Source: Rhizophagus irregularis (taxonomy: Eukaryota; Glomeromycota; Glomeromycetes; Glomerales; Glomeraceae). From it: a DNA stretch of 64,000 nt. Position 1 is the first letter of the stretch, and each line of letters opens with the position of its first letter. Under the pieces are notes generated by a model that worked only from the letters and a program-made list of their open reading frames with translations, was not told the DNA's origin and did no database searches. The position numbers and the translations under genes were made by a program. The stretch covers positions 1,116,001-1,180,000 of the forward strand of contig NC_089435.1 in NCBI RefSeq assembly GCF_026210795.1, read 5' to 3'. This document shows positions 10,693-20,970 of this stretch, one piece after another.

Positions 10693-11229
10693 CAAGAAAT
10701 TAAAGGAAATTATACAATACGATTACAGTTAAATAGTTATTTAAGCACAATATAATAAATTTTTACACAAAATTTAGACAAAGTTAGATAAAAAAATACA
10801 AATATCAGACATTTCGTTTTTATAGGGATTGGCCAAATATAATTTCACCAACTAACTATTTGTTTACAATAAATATAGTTTATCAATCTTAATTAAAAAG
10901 AAAATAGAAATAAGTAATAATCCAAGTGTTTTAAAAGATGGCATCAATGATACAACTTCAATAAATGAATTTTATGATTATATTTTAAGAAACCATAGTC
11001 TATGAAATAAAATTATAATATTTTTTTAAATAAATAATACTGGTAAGTTTTTAATCTTAAAGTATGGATATGAATATTAAACATAACATATTTCAAATAA
11101 AAATAAAAAGTATAATAAAGATTATTTTGATAATTATTATATCTGTATTTAAATATTTATTTTATAGTAAAAATTGAAATATAATACCTGACAAATAGTC
11201 CAACAAATAAAGAATAAATAACAGAATTA
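10693..11229. other. Intergenic stretch with a MITE end
   Basis: No gene. ACATTTCGTTTTTATAGGG at 10809-10827 matches the right terminus of the CCCTATA elements at 56768-57268; its left half is absent. Confidence 0.5.
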
Positions 11230-14200
11230 TTAAATTTTAACTATACATTCAAAACAATCAGACTTTTCTTGAACTAAGATTTCACTAAGCTTACGACTTG
11301 TATAATATGCTTGTGTATGAGATTGTATAATAGAAGCATTTGCTTGCTCTTGTACTAAAGTTTTGTTTGCTTCTATAAATTCTAACATATCATCTTCTGA
11401 TTGATTATCAATATTAGGTACTTCATATTTATAATTTCCATCCCTGTTTATTTCATAATATTCATTAATACATCTAACCCACTCAGATATAATATCTTCG
11501 AGCATTGTTATGGTTGGTCTATTGGAAGGATCTGAATCCCAACATTTTTTTATTAAATCTATATAACATTTTGGAGTATTTTCAACAATTTCAGGGCGTT
11601 TCCCTTCACAGACACTCAAAATAAGGTGATGATCATGTGCTACACGACTAAATGGAGGAATACCTGATGTAAATTCCCACATTATCATTGAAAAACTATA
11701 AATATCACTTGCTGGTGTATAGGGTTTTCGTCTTAATGTTTCAGGTGCCATATAAGGTAAAACTCCATAAATTTCTTTAATTTTATCGTCAGAATCTTGT
11801 AAATCATTTATAGGTTTACATAATCCTAAATCAATAATAAATAACTCATTGTAATTATCTGATATTAAAATATTACCATCATGAAAATCACCATGAGTTA
11901 AATTTGATTCATGAATAACTTTGAGCCCTAATACAATTTTTTTCAATAATCGTAACTTTTCTTGCCATTTAAATTTAATTATATCAGATAAACATTTTCT
12001 TAAACTTCCTTTTTTTGCATAACTCATTACTATTATATAATTTAAATTATTTGGATCTTGGGTACATCCAAAAAATTGAATAAATTTTGAAAATGATTTT
12101 TTCTGACAATTATAATGATATTTCCACTGTATAAATGATAAAAAAATTAATTTTTGCAAAAAGAAAAAAAAATTGTCAATAAATATAAACAATATACCTC
12201 ATTCAGAAATTTACTATCTAAATTTGATGAATTATTAAGTGTTTTAAGAATAACTTCATAGCTTAATTGCCTATTCCATTGTTGTTTATCAAAATTCCAA
12301 CTAAAAATAGGTCCATCTAACCAGATAGCTTTATGAATTTCACTAAATCCTCCTTTATCATAATAATTAATATTTGACAATTTATTATAGGGTATCCATT
12401 CTAAAATTTCATAACTATTTTTGGCATTTAGTTGTGCTTCTTGAATAAATTTATCAATAAATTCATTTTTACTGGTCCACTTTGAAAAATCAAGTTGAAA
12501 TTGTTTGGTATTACATTGTTGACACCACTGGTAATTAGTATATAGCTGTTTGCATATATTACATAATTCAACTTCATTTTTAAAATCTATTTTGTTAATT
12601 TCTATTGCTTTTTGATGCCAATAAAAGGCCTTTTCTAAATTCTTTTCTGTTCCTTCTCCATTTACATAACATAAGGCTAAATTATGTATTGAATTAGTGA
12701 AACCATTTTCTGCTGCTTTTTGAAACCAATAAAAGGCCTTTTCTAAATTCTTTTCTGTTCCTTCTCCATTTACATAACATAAGGCTAAATTATGCATTGA
12801 ATTAGTAAAACCATTTTCTGCTGCTTTTTGATACCAATAAAAGGCTTTTTCTAAATTCTTTTCTGTTCCTTCTCCATTCTCATAACATAAAGCTAAATCA
12901 TGCATTGAATTAATAAAACCATTTTCTTCTGCTTTTTGAAACCAATAGAAGGCTTTTTCTAAATTCTTTTCTGTTCCTTTCCCATTTACATAACACATCG
13001 CTAAATAATGCATTGAATTAGTGAAACCATTTTCTGCTGATTTTTGATACCAATAAAAGGCTTTTTCTAAATTTTTTTCTGTTCCTTCTCCATTTCTATA
13101 AAATACGGCTAAATCAAACATAGCTTTTTCATCTTCATTTTCTGCTGCTTTTTGATACCAATAAAAGGCTTTTTCTAAATTCTTTTCTATTCCTTCTCCA
13201 TTTCTATAACGTATGGCTAAATTATGCATTGAATCAGTGAAACCATTTTCTTCTGCTTTTTGATACCAATAAAAGGCCTTTTCTAAATTCTTTTTTGTTC
13301 CTTCTCCATTGCTATAACATATGGCTAAATTATGCATTGAATTAGTGAAACCATTTTCTGCTGCTTTTTGAAACCAATAAAAGGCTTTTTCTAAATTCTT
13401 TTCTGTTCCTTTTCCATTTACATAACATAAGGCCACAATATGCATGGAATTAGTGAAACCATTTTCTGCTGCTTTTTGAAACCAATAAAAGGCTTTTTCT
13501 AAATTCTTTTCTATTCCTTCTCCATTTACATAACATAATGCTAAATTATGCATTGAAACAGTGAAACCATTTTCTGCTGCTTTTTGATACCAATAAAAGG
13601 CTTTTTCTAAATTCTTTTCTGTTCCTTCTCCATTTTCATAACATATGGCTAAATTATTCATTGAAACAGTGAAACCATTTTCTGCTGCTTTTTGATACCA
13701 ATAAAAGGCTTTTTCTAAATTCTTTTCTGTTCCTTCTCCATTTACATAACATAAGGTTAAACTATGCATTGAAACAGTGAAACCATTTTCTGCTGCTTTT
13801 TGATACCAATAAAAGGCTTTTTCTAAATTCTTTTCTATTCCTTCTCCATTTTTATAACATATGGCTAAATTATGCATTGCTTTTTTATCCCCATTTTTTG
13901 CTGCTTTTTGACACCAATAAAAGGCCTTTTCTAAATTCTTTTCTGTTCCTTTTCCATTTTCATAACATATGGCTAAATTATTCATTGAATTAGTGAAACC
14001 ATTTTCTGCTGCTTTTCGAAACCAATAAAAGGCTTTTTCTAAATTCTTTTCTGTTCCTTCTCCATTTACATAACATAAGGCTAAATCATGCATTGAATTA
14101 GTAAAACCATTTACTTCTGCTTTTTGAAACCAATAAAAGGCTTTTTCTAAATTCTTTTCTGTTCCTTCTCCATTTACATAACATAAGGCTAAATTATGCA

Positions 14201-14783
14201 TTGAATTAGTGAAACCATTTTCTGCTGCTTTTTGATACCAATAAAAGGCTTTTTCTAAATTCTTTTCTGTTCCTTCTTCATTTTCATAACATATGGCTAA
14301 ATCAAACATAGCTTTTTCATCTCCATTTTCTGCTGCTTTTTGATACCAATAAAAGGATTTTTCTAAATCCTTTTCTGTTCCTTCTCCATTTTCATAACAC
14401 ATGGCTAAATTATGTATTGAATGCATACTACCGTTTTCTGCTGCTTTTTGATACCAATAAGAGGCCTTTTCCAAATCCTTTTCTGTTCCTTCTCCATTTT
14501 CATAACACATGGCTAAATTATACATTGAATCAGTGAAACCATTTTCTGCTGCTTTTTGATACCAATAAAAGGCTTTTTCTAAATTCTTTTCTGTTCCTTC
14601 TCCATTTACATAACATATGGCTAAATTATACATTGAATCAGTGAAACCATTTTCTGCTGATTTTTCTAAACAATTTATACATTCTTTACACCATAATTCT
14701 TCAGTAAAGGGTTTTTTGCAATATGAACAATTTTCGGTGTTTACTATATCAGTAACTGAGATATTAGAAAATTTGGTTTCCAT
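11230..14783 (-). CDS. Sel1-repeat protein kinase
   Basis: Two exons on the reverse strand: 14783-12198 and 12126-11230, split by a 71-nt GT-AG intron (12127-12197), giving 1160 residues. Order: a CxxC-CxxC zinc-ribbon-like motif (Cys 19, 22, 32, 35); 19 Sel1 repeats of 36 residues (about 40-730; consensus NGEGTEKNLEKAFYW); a second CxxC-CxxC motif (CNICK...WCQQC); then a kinase domain from about 800. Kinase landmarks: DKGGFSEIHKA loop, lysine in VILKTL, HGDFHDGNIL catalytic loop (HGD instead of HRD), IDLGLCKP (DLG instead of DFG), PYMAPE and SDIYSFSMIMWE. Catalytic Lys and Asp residues are present, so activity is plausible. Sel1 repeats form alpha-solenoids that bind partners. It belongs to the TKL-like kinases expanded in Rhizophagus; substrate unknown. 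ATG 14783 opens the longest frame. Confidence 0.9.
12601..14665 (-). repeat. Tandem 108-bp Sel1 repeats within the kinase gene
   Basis: Nineteen units of 108 bp, each encoding one Sel1 repeat. They are nearly identical at DNA level (for example CCAATAAAAGGCTTTTTCTA recurs in most units). Lower divergence than the protein fold requires points to recent unequal exchange or gene conversion. Copy number may vary between strains. Confidence 0.95.
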
Positions 14784-14899
14784 TTTTTTTATTTTGATAT
14801 TTTACTAAAAAAATTATTATTTTTCTAGAAAAATTTTTTATACAAAAATTTTCATAAATGAGTTACTAAAAGGAATACTAATAACCAAAAGTAGAAGTC

Positions 14900-15090
14900 A
14901 CAATAAAAAAATTATTTTCGGGCCATAATTTTTCCGATACATTTACAATAAAAAATTTATTTTCGGGCCATAATTTTTCCGATACATTTACAATAAAAAA
15001 ATTATTTTCGGGCCATAATTTTTCCGATGCACTGATCTTACAATAAAAAATATCTTTGGGTCATAATTTTTCCGATACATTGATCTGCGT
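14900..15090. repeat. Four tandem copies of a 45-50 bp unit
   Basis: Units begin ACAATAAAAAA and contain TTTTCGGGCCATAATTTTTC followed by CGATACATT, starting at about 14900, 14945, 14990 and 15040. The array sits just upstream of the Sel1-kinase gene (about 120 bp from its ATG), so it may overlap the promoter. Confidence 0.85.
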
Positions 15091-15429
15091 TGAGAAATTC
15101 CTTCAAAAATACATAAAATTTGCCGTTCATGTGATTTAAATAAAAGGAAGTAATTGCATTTTCTTACAAAAAATGAATGTATAAAATACATTAAATTACT
15201 ATTTATTATATTTATAAAAAAAAAAAATTATTTGTTAGTTTATAATTCTTTTTTGTTACAGTCTTAAAAATATCATTCGTTTATAACGAATATATAAATT
15301 CTAATATTATTTTGCGTTATTTTCTTATCAAGATTAAATTTAAGTTTTTATTCTATAATATATAAAAAAAAATTTGACACTATTTAAATTAAATAATCAT
15401 TAAAAATAGTTTTATAATGACGATTTATA

Positions 15430-15664
15430 TTTGTGTTTAAACACGGGTTTCCAAAGAAGAAAATTTCCTATGCTGATCATTTAATGTTGGACAGAATTAA
15501 ATTTAACGGGAAAACAGAAGAAAACCAAAATCTGTTAAATAAGTCAAAATTGACACTAAAAACCAACTATGATGCTTTAAATAAACTTGCAGAACAGAAA
15601 AAAATACTCATGTCATATTATGTTCCTTTTAAAATTATATTTATTAAAATTTTTTTTTTATATA
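15430..15664 (+). other. Unassigned open exon-like fragment
   Basis: An ATG-less open frame with mixed composition (KHGFPKKKISYADHLML..., then KTNYDALNKLAEQKK) runs into AT-rich DNA and ends where a Helitron terminus begins. It may be the remains of a gene cut by that insertion. Not recognised. Confidence 0.25.
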
Positions 15665-15665
15665 A

Positions 15666-15928
15666 CTAGCCGTTAACCCATTGCTTTGCAACGGTATACA
15701 TACATATAAAAAAAGCGTGACCTGTATGTAACAATTAATTCTGGCCGGAATTATGTGATCGGCGCAGAAATTTCCTTTTATGGAGTATTTGTGAAACCAA
15801 AATTCCCTATTTTTGTGGGAAGCAAAATTTCCTTTTTTGGATGTTGGTGTAACGTCACGTGATAAAGTGCCCAATAGGAGCGATGTTACGCAATTCAAAT
15901 TTATTTATACAGGGTAGTCTAAACGTTA
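15666..15928 (-). mobile_element. Short non-autonomous Helitron
   Basis: Read on the reverse strand it ends with hairpin CCGTTGCAAAGCAATGGG, a short spacer and CTAG followed by host T (15665), the canonical Helitron 3' end. The other end carries TAACGTTTAGACTACCCTGT then ATAAATA, a motif shared with 27715, 40225 and 41523. About 260 bp, no coding sequence. Confidence 0.6.
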
Positions 15929-15956
15929 CGGTTACACACAAAAACAATTATTATAT

Positions 15957-16019
15957 AGTATAGATATAGATATAGATATAGATATAGATATAGATATAGA
16001 TATAGATATAGATATAGAT
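15957..16019. repeat. (TATAGA)n microsatellite
   Basis: About ten uninterrupted hexamers TATAGA. Confidence 0.95.
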
Positions 16020-16084
16020 TTTTTTCTATAAAGTCACATAATACGAGAAATTTTCATTTACGTAAATTAGGTGTAACAAATTTT

Positions 16085-16150
16085 TGGGACCCAGTCACAT
16101 TACCGACATTTAAATTACCGACAATGAAATTACTAACCTCTCAATTCCCA
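16085..16150 (+). repeat. ACCGACA-family left terminus
   Basis: TGGGACCCAGTCACATTACC is followed by spaced ATTACCGACA words. It closely matches the terminal repeat of 61729-62242 (TGGGACCCGTTCACATTACC on the reverse strand). Its partner end is not clear; it may be an older element into which 16614-16951 inserted. Confidence 0.5.
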
Positions 16151-16613
16151 ATAATTAAATTCAGTGATCATTTATGTTGAGAAAAAAATAATGTTTTTAA
16201 AGGCTAAATTTTTAAAGAAATTATACAAAAAAAAGTATAACAAAAATCATCTTATGCCAAAAACTTAAAAGAATCATATAGCTTAACATATTTTAAAAGC
16301 ATAAAGGAGGAAAAGAAAAAAAATTGATTGATAGATATTCAGAAAATTATAAAAATTTGTTGCTTTCAATACTGTTTGTTTATTTGTGGTATTAATTTTC
16401 GAATTTATAATTATTTAGGATATTGCTAAATCTCACCAGTGGTGATTATCACTACCGGTGATTTCACCACTTAATTCTGGCCGAAAATTACAAATTGGCC
16501 AGAGTTAAAAAATACTGATCGCAAAATTTTAACTTAAATAATAAATATGTTAACAAATATTGATTTGATGTTAACCATGACAAATTTTAAAAATTTTTGC
16601 TAAAAAAAGTGAG

Positions 16614-16951
16614 TCTGGGTCAAATTATCGACAATCAAATTACCGAAGGGACAAACAAAGAGACAAATTACCGACAACCAAATTTTTTAGACTTTGATAA
16701 AAAATAATCAATGATGTAAATACAATATAAATAATACAATATGAACAATATAATTTAATATATTTATAATAAATTTTAACCACAATTAAAGCATTACTGC
16801 ATTAATAGTTAATTCATAAATATTAAACAGAATAAATTAATAAATGTGTATAGTTGCGAAGTATGTTTTGTGTTTAATAAATTCTTTGATAATTTTGCTG
16901 TGCCAACCACCTATCTGTGTCGGTAATTTGATTGACGATAATTTAACCCTG
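16614..16951. mobile_element. ACCGACA-family MITE
   Basis: The left end TCTGGGTCAAATTATCGACA and the inverted right end CAGGGTTAAATTATCGTCAA share about 30 bp including AATCAAATTACCGA. The interior is AT-rich and non-coding. Target duplication not resolved. Confidence 0.6.
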
Positions 16952-16972
16952 TCGGTAACTACGAATTTTCAC

Positions 16973-17317
16973 TCATATCGTCACACTTAGATTGTTTATA
17001 TAAAAAAGTTCTGGTGCGAAGCAATGAAAATATAAACAAAGTAAATCATAAGCAAACCAAGTTATACTCTTTTTATGATATTCTTTTCTTTGTGCTTGCA
17101 TCGCCTTAAGAAAATTTACCATGTGCATCATTTGCTTGCAATACAGTAATAATATATCCGCCGTTAATAATGAAAAACAGAATAGAAAATGAAATTGGTG
17201 AAAAGTACAAGTGGAATAGCTGTAGTATTTGAAGTAGTTGTGACTAGTGTGACAAATGGAGGAAGTGAAGTTAACCTCTCCTTTCTCAACTTGTGTACCT
17301 GAATGACAAAATGTCAT
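16973..17317 (-). CDS. Unrecognised 114-residue open frame
   Basis: From ATG 17317. The sequence is rich in Cys, His, Phe and Tyr, with a hydrophobic stretch (FHFLFCFSLLTADILLLYC) and a more protein-like segment (MVNFLKAMQAQRKEYHKKSI). GC is slightly higher than the surroundings. No domain recognised and no clear promoter or introns. It may be a chance frame or a decayed exon. Confidence 0.2.
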   Translation of the reverse strand: MTFCHSGTQVEKGEVNFTSSICHTSHNYFKYYSYSTCTFHQFHFLFCFSLLTADILLLYCKQMMHMVNFLKAMQAQRKEYHKKSITWFAYDLLCLYFHCFAPELFYINNLSVTI

Positions 17318-18760
17318 TGATAGATTTTATTAAATCAAAAATAACTATAAATTCCCTAGAATTTTACTTATTTCCATATTTCCCTGCATGGTTAACATTT
17401 AAAAACAAATCAAGAAAATGAGATGTAGGAAACTAATAATAAATTGAATATTATTGTGTATTTATGTACAGTAGACTTAGTTGCTTTATTTAAAGCACAT
17501 ACGTAATCTATAATTTTCGGCTTGTTAGCGGGTCTCTTCCTTAGTATCCGAAGAATGCATGTGACGATATTCAGAATTCATAGTATACACTCAGCAGATC
17601 GGCAAATATAAACTATATTTTCTACTATTTCACGGAATACACCATGAAACTACCATGCTACCAACATACACGGATTCACATTTCACAAATCACAACAAAA
17701 AAAATAACTCACGTGATTTATAGAAATTCGATGAATGGGAACTGAAAATATTTTTTCCAATTTTCCAAAAGTTTAGAACTATTTAGATCTTCAATCCAAA
17801 AAAAGGTAAAGTTTAATTTCGGTTCAGTAAAATAGTTTACCCTTTTTATATATGGACTTGTAAATTTTTTTAAGCATAGAAATTTCTTTTTCTGAAAATG
17901 CCTCGTCAACTTATCTTTGATTGTCTTAATTGTGTATTTGAATATTTAGAATATGATAAAAATACTTTATTTCATTATAAAAGGAACGATTATTAAATTT
18001 TTTGTTAAAAAAAAAATAATGAAATCCAGTTAATGAACTAGCTATACTGTTTAATCTAACTCACTCAGAATTAGAATTTTACTTACAAAAAAACTACTCT
18101 TTATCTAACCATTTAGTTTCAGAAATTAACCTTTTTGGCTAATCTAAAATAACTCTTTTTTCACTAAATACTGTTTACCAGGTATTTATTATGTTCAAAA
18201 AATTATAACTTGTTAGTGCACCAAAGTTTCATGAAAGTTCTGTTAAAAACAATAAAATAAATAAAAACTCGTATTATTGCAAAATTTATTTTTATACGTG
18301 TTAAAAATTTTTTTTTTTAAAAAAAAAAGATAACTATTAACTAATTACTCGGGTTCTGACTCCGAGTCAAAAAAATTCTTAACCCATTTTACTTCATCCA
18401 TGTATTACATACGTAGTAACTGAAACTGTTTAAATAAAAAAAAATATTTTTAGCCAATGTGTCTTCATTGATACCGACCATGTGACGTCGTGACGATCAA
18501 TTTCTTACAATCAAAATATAAAAGTATTATTTAAACTCTTAATAATTTTTTTGTAGAATCATTGATATTGAAGAACAAGTTTTCATAATGCAAGTTGCTC
18601 TTTAACCTATTTATAAGCGATATGGTTGAAATTTTATTTCATATTTCTCTAAAAAATTAATAGATTTATAAGGTAAAAAAATTTTTTTTGCGTTTTTTTA
18701 ACAATAGTAATTTTACAAGATCAAACAATGGTGATACGAAGATGCCATTGTTTAATTATG

Positions 18761-18764
<4 letters not shown>
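17318..18764. other. Non-coding AT-rich stretch
   Basis: No gene recognised. Open frames at 17718-17909 and 18688-18873 are short, and the second runs through an AT microsatellite. Confidence 0.5.

Positions 18765-18793
<29 letters not shown>
18765..18793. repeat. (TA)n microsatellite
   Basis: About 14 uninterrupted TA dinucleotides. Confidence 0.95.
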
Positions 18794-18797
<4 letters not shown>

Positions 18798-19249
18798 TAA
18801 TCGTCTAATGAATTATTTATTAGCGTTAGATAATGTATGGAAATTATTAAAACTTTTTGGAAAATTATGCTAGGTAATTAACGTTAATTAAGAAATTTTA
18901 TAGATTTTCATTATTTTTATTTGAATCTTTTTAACTTAATAATATTATAATATAATTTATTTAATCTTATATTTTAAAAATTTATATTTTTTTCCCAATA
19001 TTTATTATGAAAAATTACAAATAAAAGTTTGATTACATTAAATTTTGATTCTTTATTTGATTTGTTTACGTGGATTGTGCATAATTTTTATAAAATTTCA
19101 AAATTTTACGTTCATGTATCTTTTTTCTCTTCAACTGTAATCATAACTGCAAGTTCTTGATTTATCATTCTATTAATAAATGTCATCAAACTCGAACTAA
19201 TTTTTTTTACATTTTATTTTAAGAATATAATCAATAAATTTAGTATTTA

Positions 19250-19280
19250 CTAGCTGTTGTCTGTTGCGTTGCAACAGGAT
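19250..19280 (-). mobile_element. Helitron 3' terminus
   Basis: On the reverse strand: CCTGTTGCAACGCAACAG hairpin, short spacer, CTAG, then host T. The element extends to the right for an unknown distance. Confidence 0.6.
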
Positions 19281-19823
19281 TAATTTACTTCATTAACGTT
19301 AAGTATTTGTAAATATTTTTTTTTAGTGATGATTTTTTGATAAATATATTTACTTTTTCGAAAAAATTCACCATTTCGCTGATAACTATAAAATGATTTA
19401 CAATTCATTGTAATAAATTATGTATGAGCACTTTACTAGATTGAATTGAGTCGAAATGTTTTTTAGCTAGCTTATCCAAAATTAAAGTGGAAGTAATAAA
19501 AAGAGATGCTATGAGATGAATTGATTATTAGACGATTGTGGTTAAGGTAAGGAGCTGTGAAGTTAAAGTTTGTTACTTTGAATTAGACGCATTATAAGAA
19601 ATAGTGTTAGAGTGGGATTTGTGTATTAGATGAGTATTTGGTGGGGAAAGTTAAATTTTTGGCAAATTATGTTGTTAATAACGTGGACCAATATGTGAAC
19701 GTTTTGTACGTTTGAAAAGGCGAAGCTATGATAGAAGGACACTTTACCGTGTCCGTGTGACTCTACATTATGGTATTTGATTTGAGTTAGCTCGTTAACC
19801 AGAAAGTGTACCAATTTATCAGG
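19281..19823. other. Non-coding, probably Helitron interior
   Basis: No recognisable gene. A 62-residue reverse frame (19626-19814) has no recognisable features. Confidence 0.4.
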
Positions 19824-19831
19824 GTTGATAG

Positions 19832-20044
19832 AGGACCCAGAAATATATATACAGTATAAGGGTCAGGTTTGAGTTTGACGTATCTTGAACTCCTTTTTTA
19901 GATAATTTTTGATAATGCCAGTCAGAATTTTATTCCTATTATAGTAACCGGCTGATATTATCATAATTCTGGCCCTGAAAAAATGCGTACAGCTCATAAA
20001 ATTTTTTTCATCACCTGACCCCTATATATATATTTCTGGGTTCT
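19832..20044. mobile_element. 213-bp MITE with 8-bp target duplication
   Basis: GTTGATAG occurs directly at both edges (19824-19831 and 20045-20052). Inside, the ends AGGACCCAGAAATATATATA and, inverted, AGAACCCAGAAATATATATA match over about 20 bp, followed by AGGGTCAGGT on both arms. An 8-bp duplication fits the hAT superfamily. No coding sequence. Confidence 0.85.
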
Positions 20045-20052
20045 GTTGATAG

Positions 20053-20479
20053 TTTGATCGAAGGACATTAAAATTTTGTTATATCAGTCATTATACTATT
20101 AAAACTTGTTGTTGACTCGCAATTAAGTCCGATGTGTGGTTTGCGCCATTGATCTGGTTGTCAAAAATATCAATAAAGATGATCAATATCAAGATCATGC
20201 ATGTTTTATCTCAGTAAATATAAATAATAGTTTAATAGTTTAATTGAAACTCAATAATTAATTTATCTATCATTCTATCCATCCATCTTTTTCTTCATAA
20301 TGACTCATCCAAAGCTTGCCATAAAGAGGTAGATTGCAATCACAATACTGGTTATTATTTTTTTTTTTGCATTTTCTTTATTTGCTTTTTTTACTACGCT
20401 GATAAATCTGGAGTTAATTCAAATATACCTAACTTCTTTTTAAAAATATACTTACTTATTTATTCTTTTCAATATTTAT
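20053..20479. other. Non-coding stretch
   Basis: AT-rich with a poly(T) run near 20360. Nothing assigned. Confidence 0.5.
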
Positions 20480-20970
20480 AACATCTCTCTCAAAACTTTT
20501 GTTATTTTCGCTAAAGTATCATGGTATAAAGTATTTTTTATTTATTCTATTTACTTTTACGATCACCTCTCCTAAAATTTTGATAATTTTGCTAAAAAAC
20601 AAAAGTATCATGATATAAAGTGTCTTGTAGTTTATTCTATTTACTTCATTTTATTATTTACGATCACCTCTCCTGAAATTTTGATATTTTCGCTAAAAAA
20701 CAAAAGTATCATGATATAAAGTGTCTTGTAGTTTATTCTTATTTACTTCTTTTTAATATTTACGATCGGGAAGGGAAAGAGCAAGGAAATACACAAACAT
20801 ACACAACCTACGCACAAACCCACACACAAACCTACACACAACAACCCACATACTGTACCTAAAGGAAGACGTAAAGAAAAGGGCTTATGACCTTTCCTAA
20901 AATTTTGATATTTTAGCTAATAAAAATAAGTATTATGGTATAAAGTGTTTTCTAATTTATTTTTATATAT
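20480..20970. repeat. Diverged tandem repeat of about 115 bp with CA-rich insert
   Basis: Four units share CTCCTAAAATTTTGATA, TTTTCGCTAAAAAACAAAAG and TATCATGATATAAAGTGT. The third and fourth are separated by a CA-rich patch (20790-20850, ACACAAACCTACACACA). Non-coding. Confidence 0.8.

Noticed and set aside
12601-14665. Regular 108-bp spacing that could suggest a CRISPR-like or satellite array
   Set aside because: Every unit is in frame and encodes a Sel1 repeat inside one long open reading frame.
20790-20850. CA-rich patch as a possible regulatory array
   Set aside because: Irregular simple sequence inside a tandem repeat; no evidence of function.
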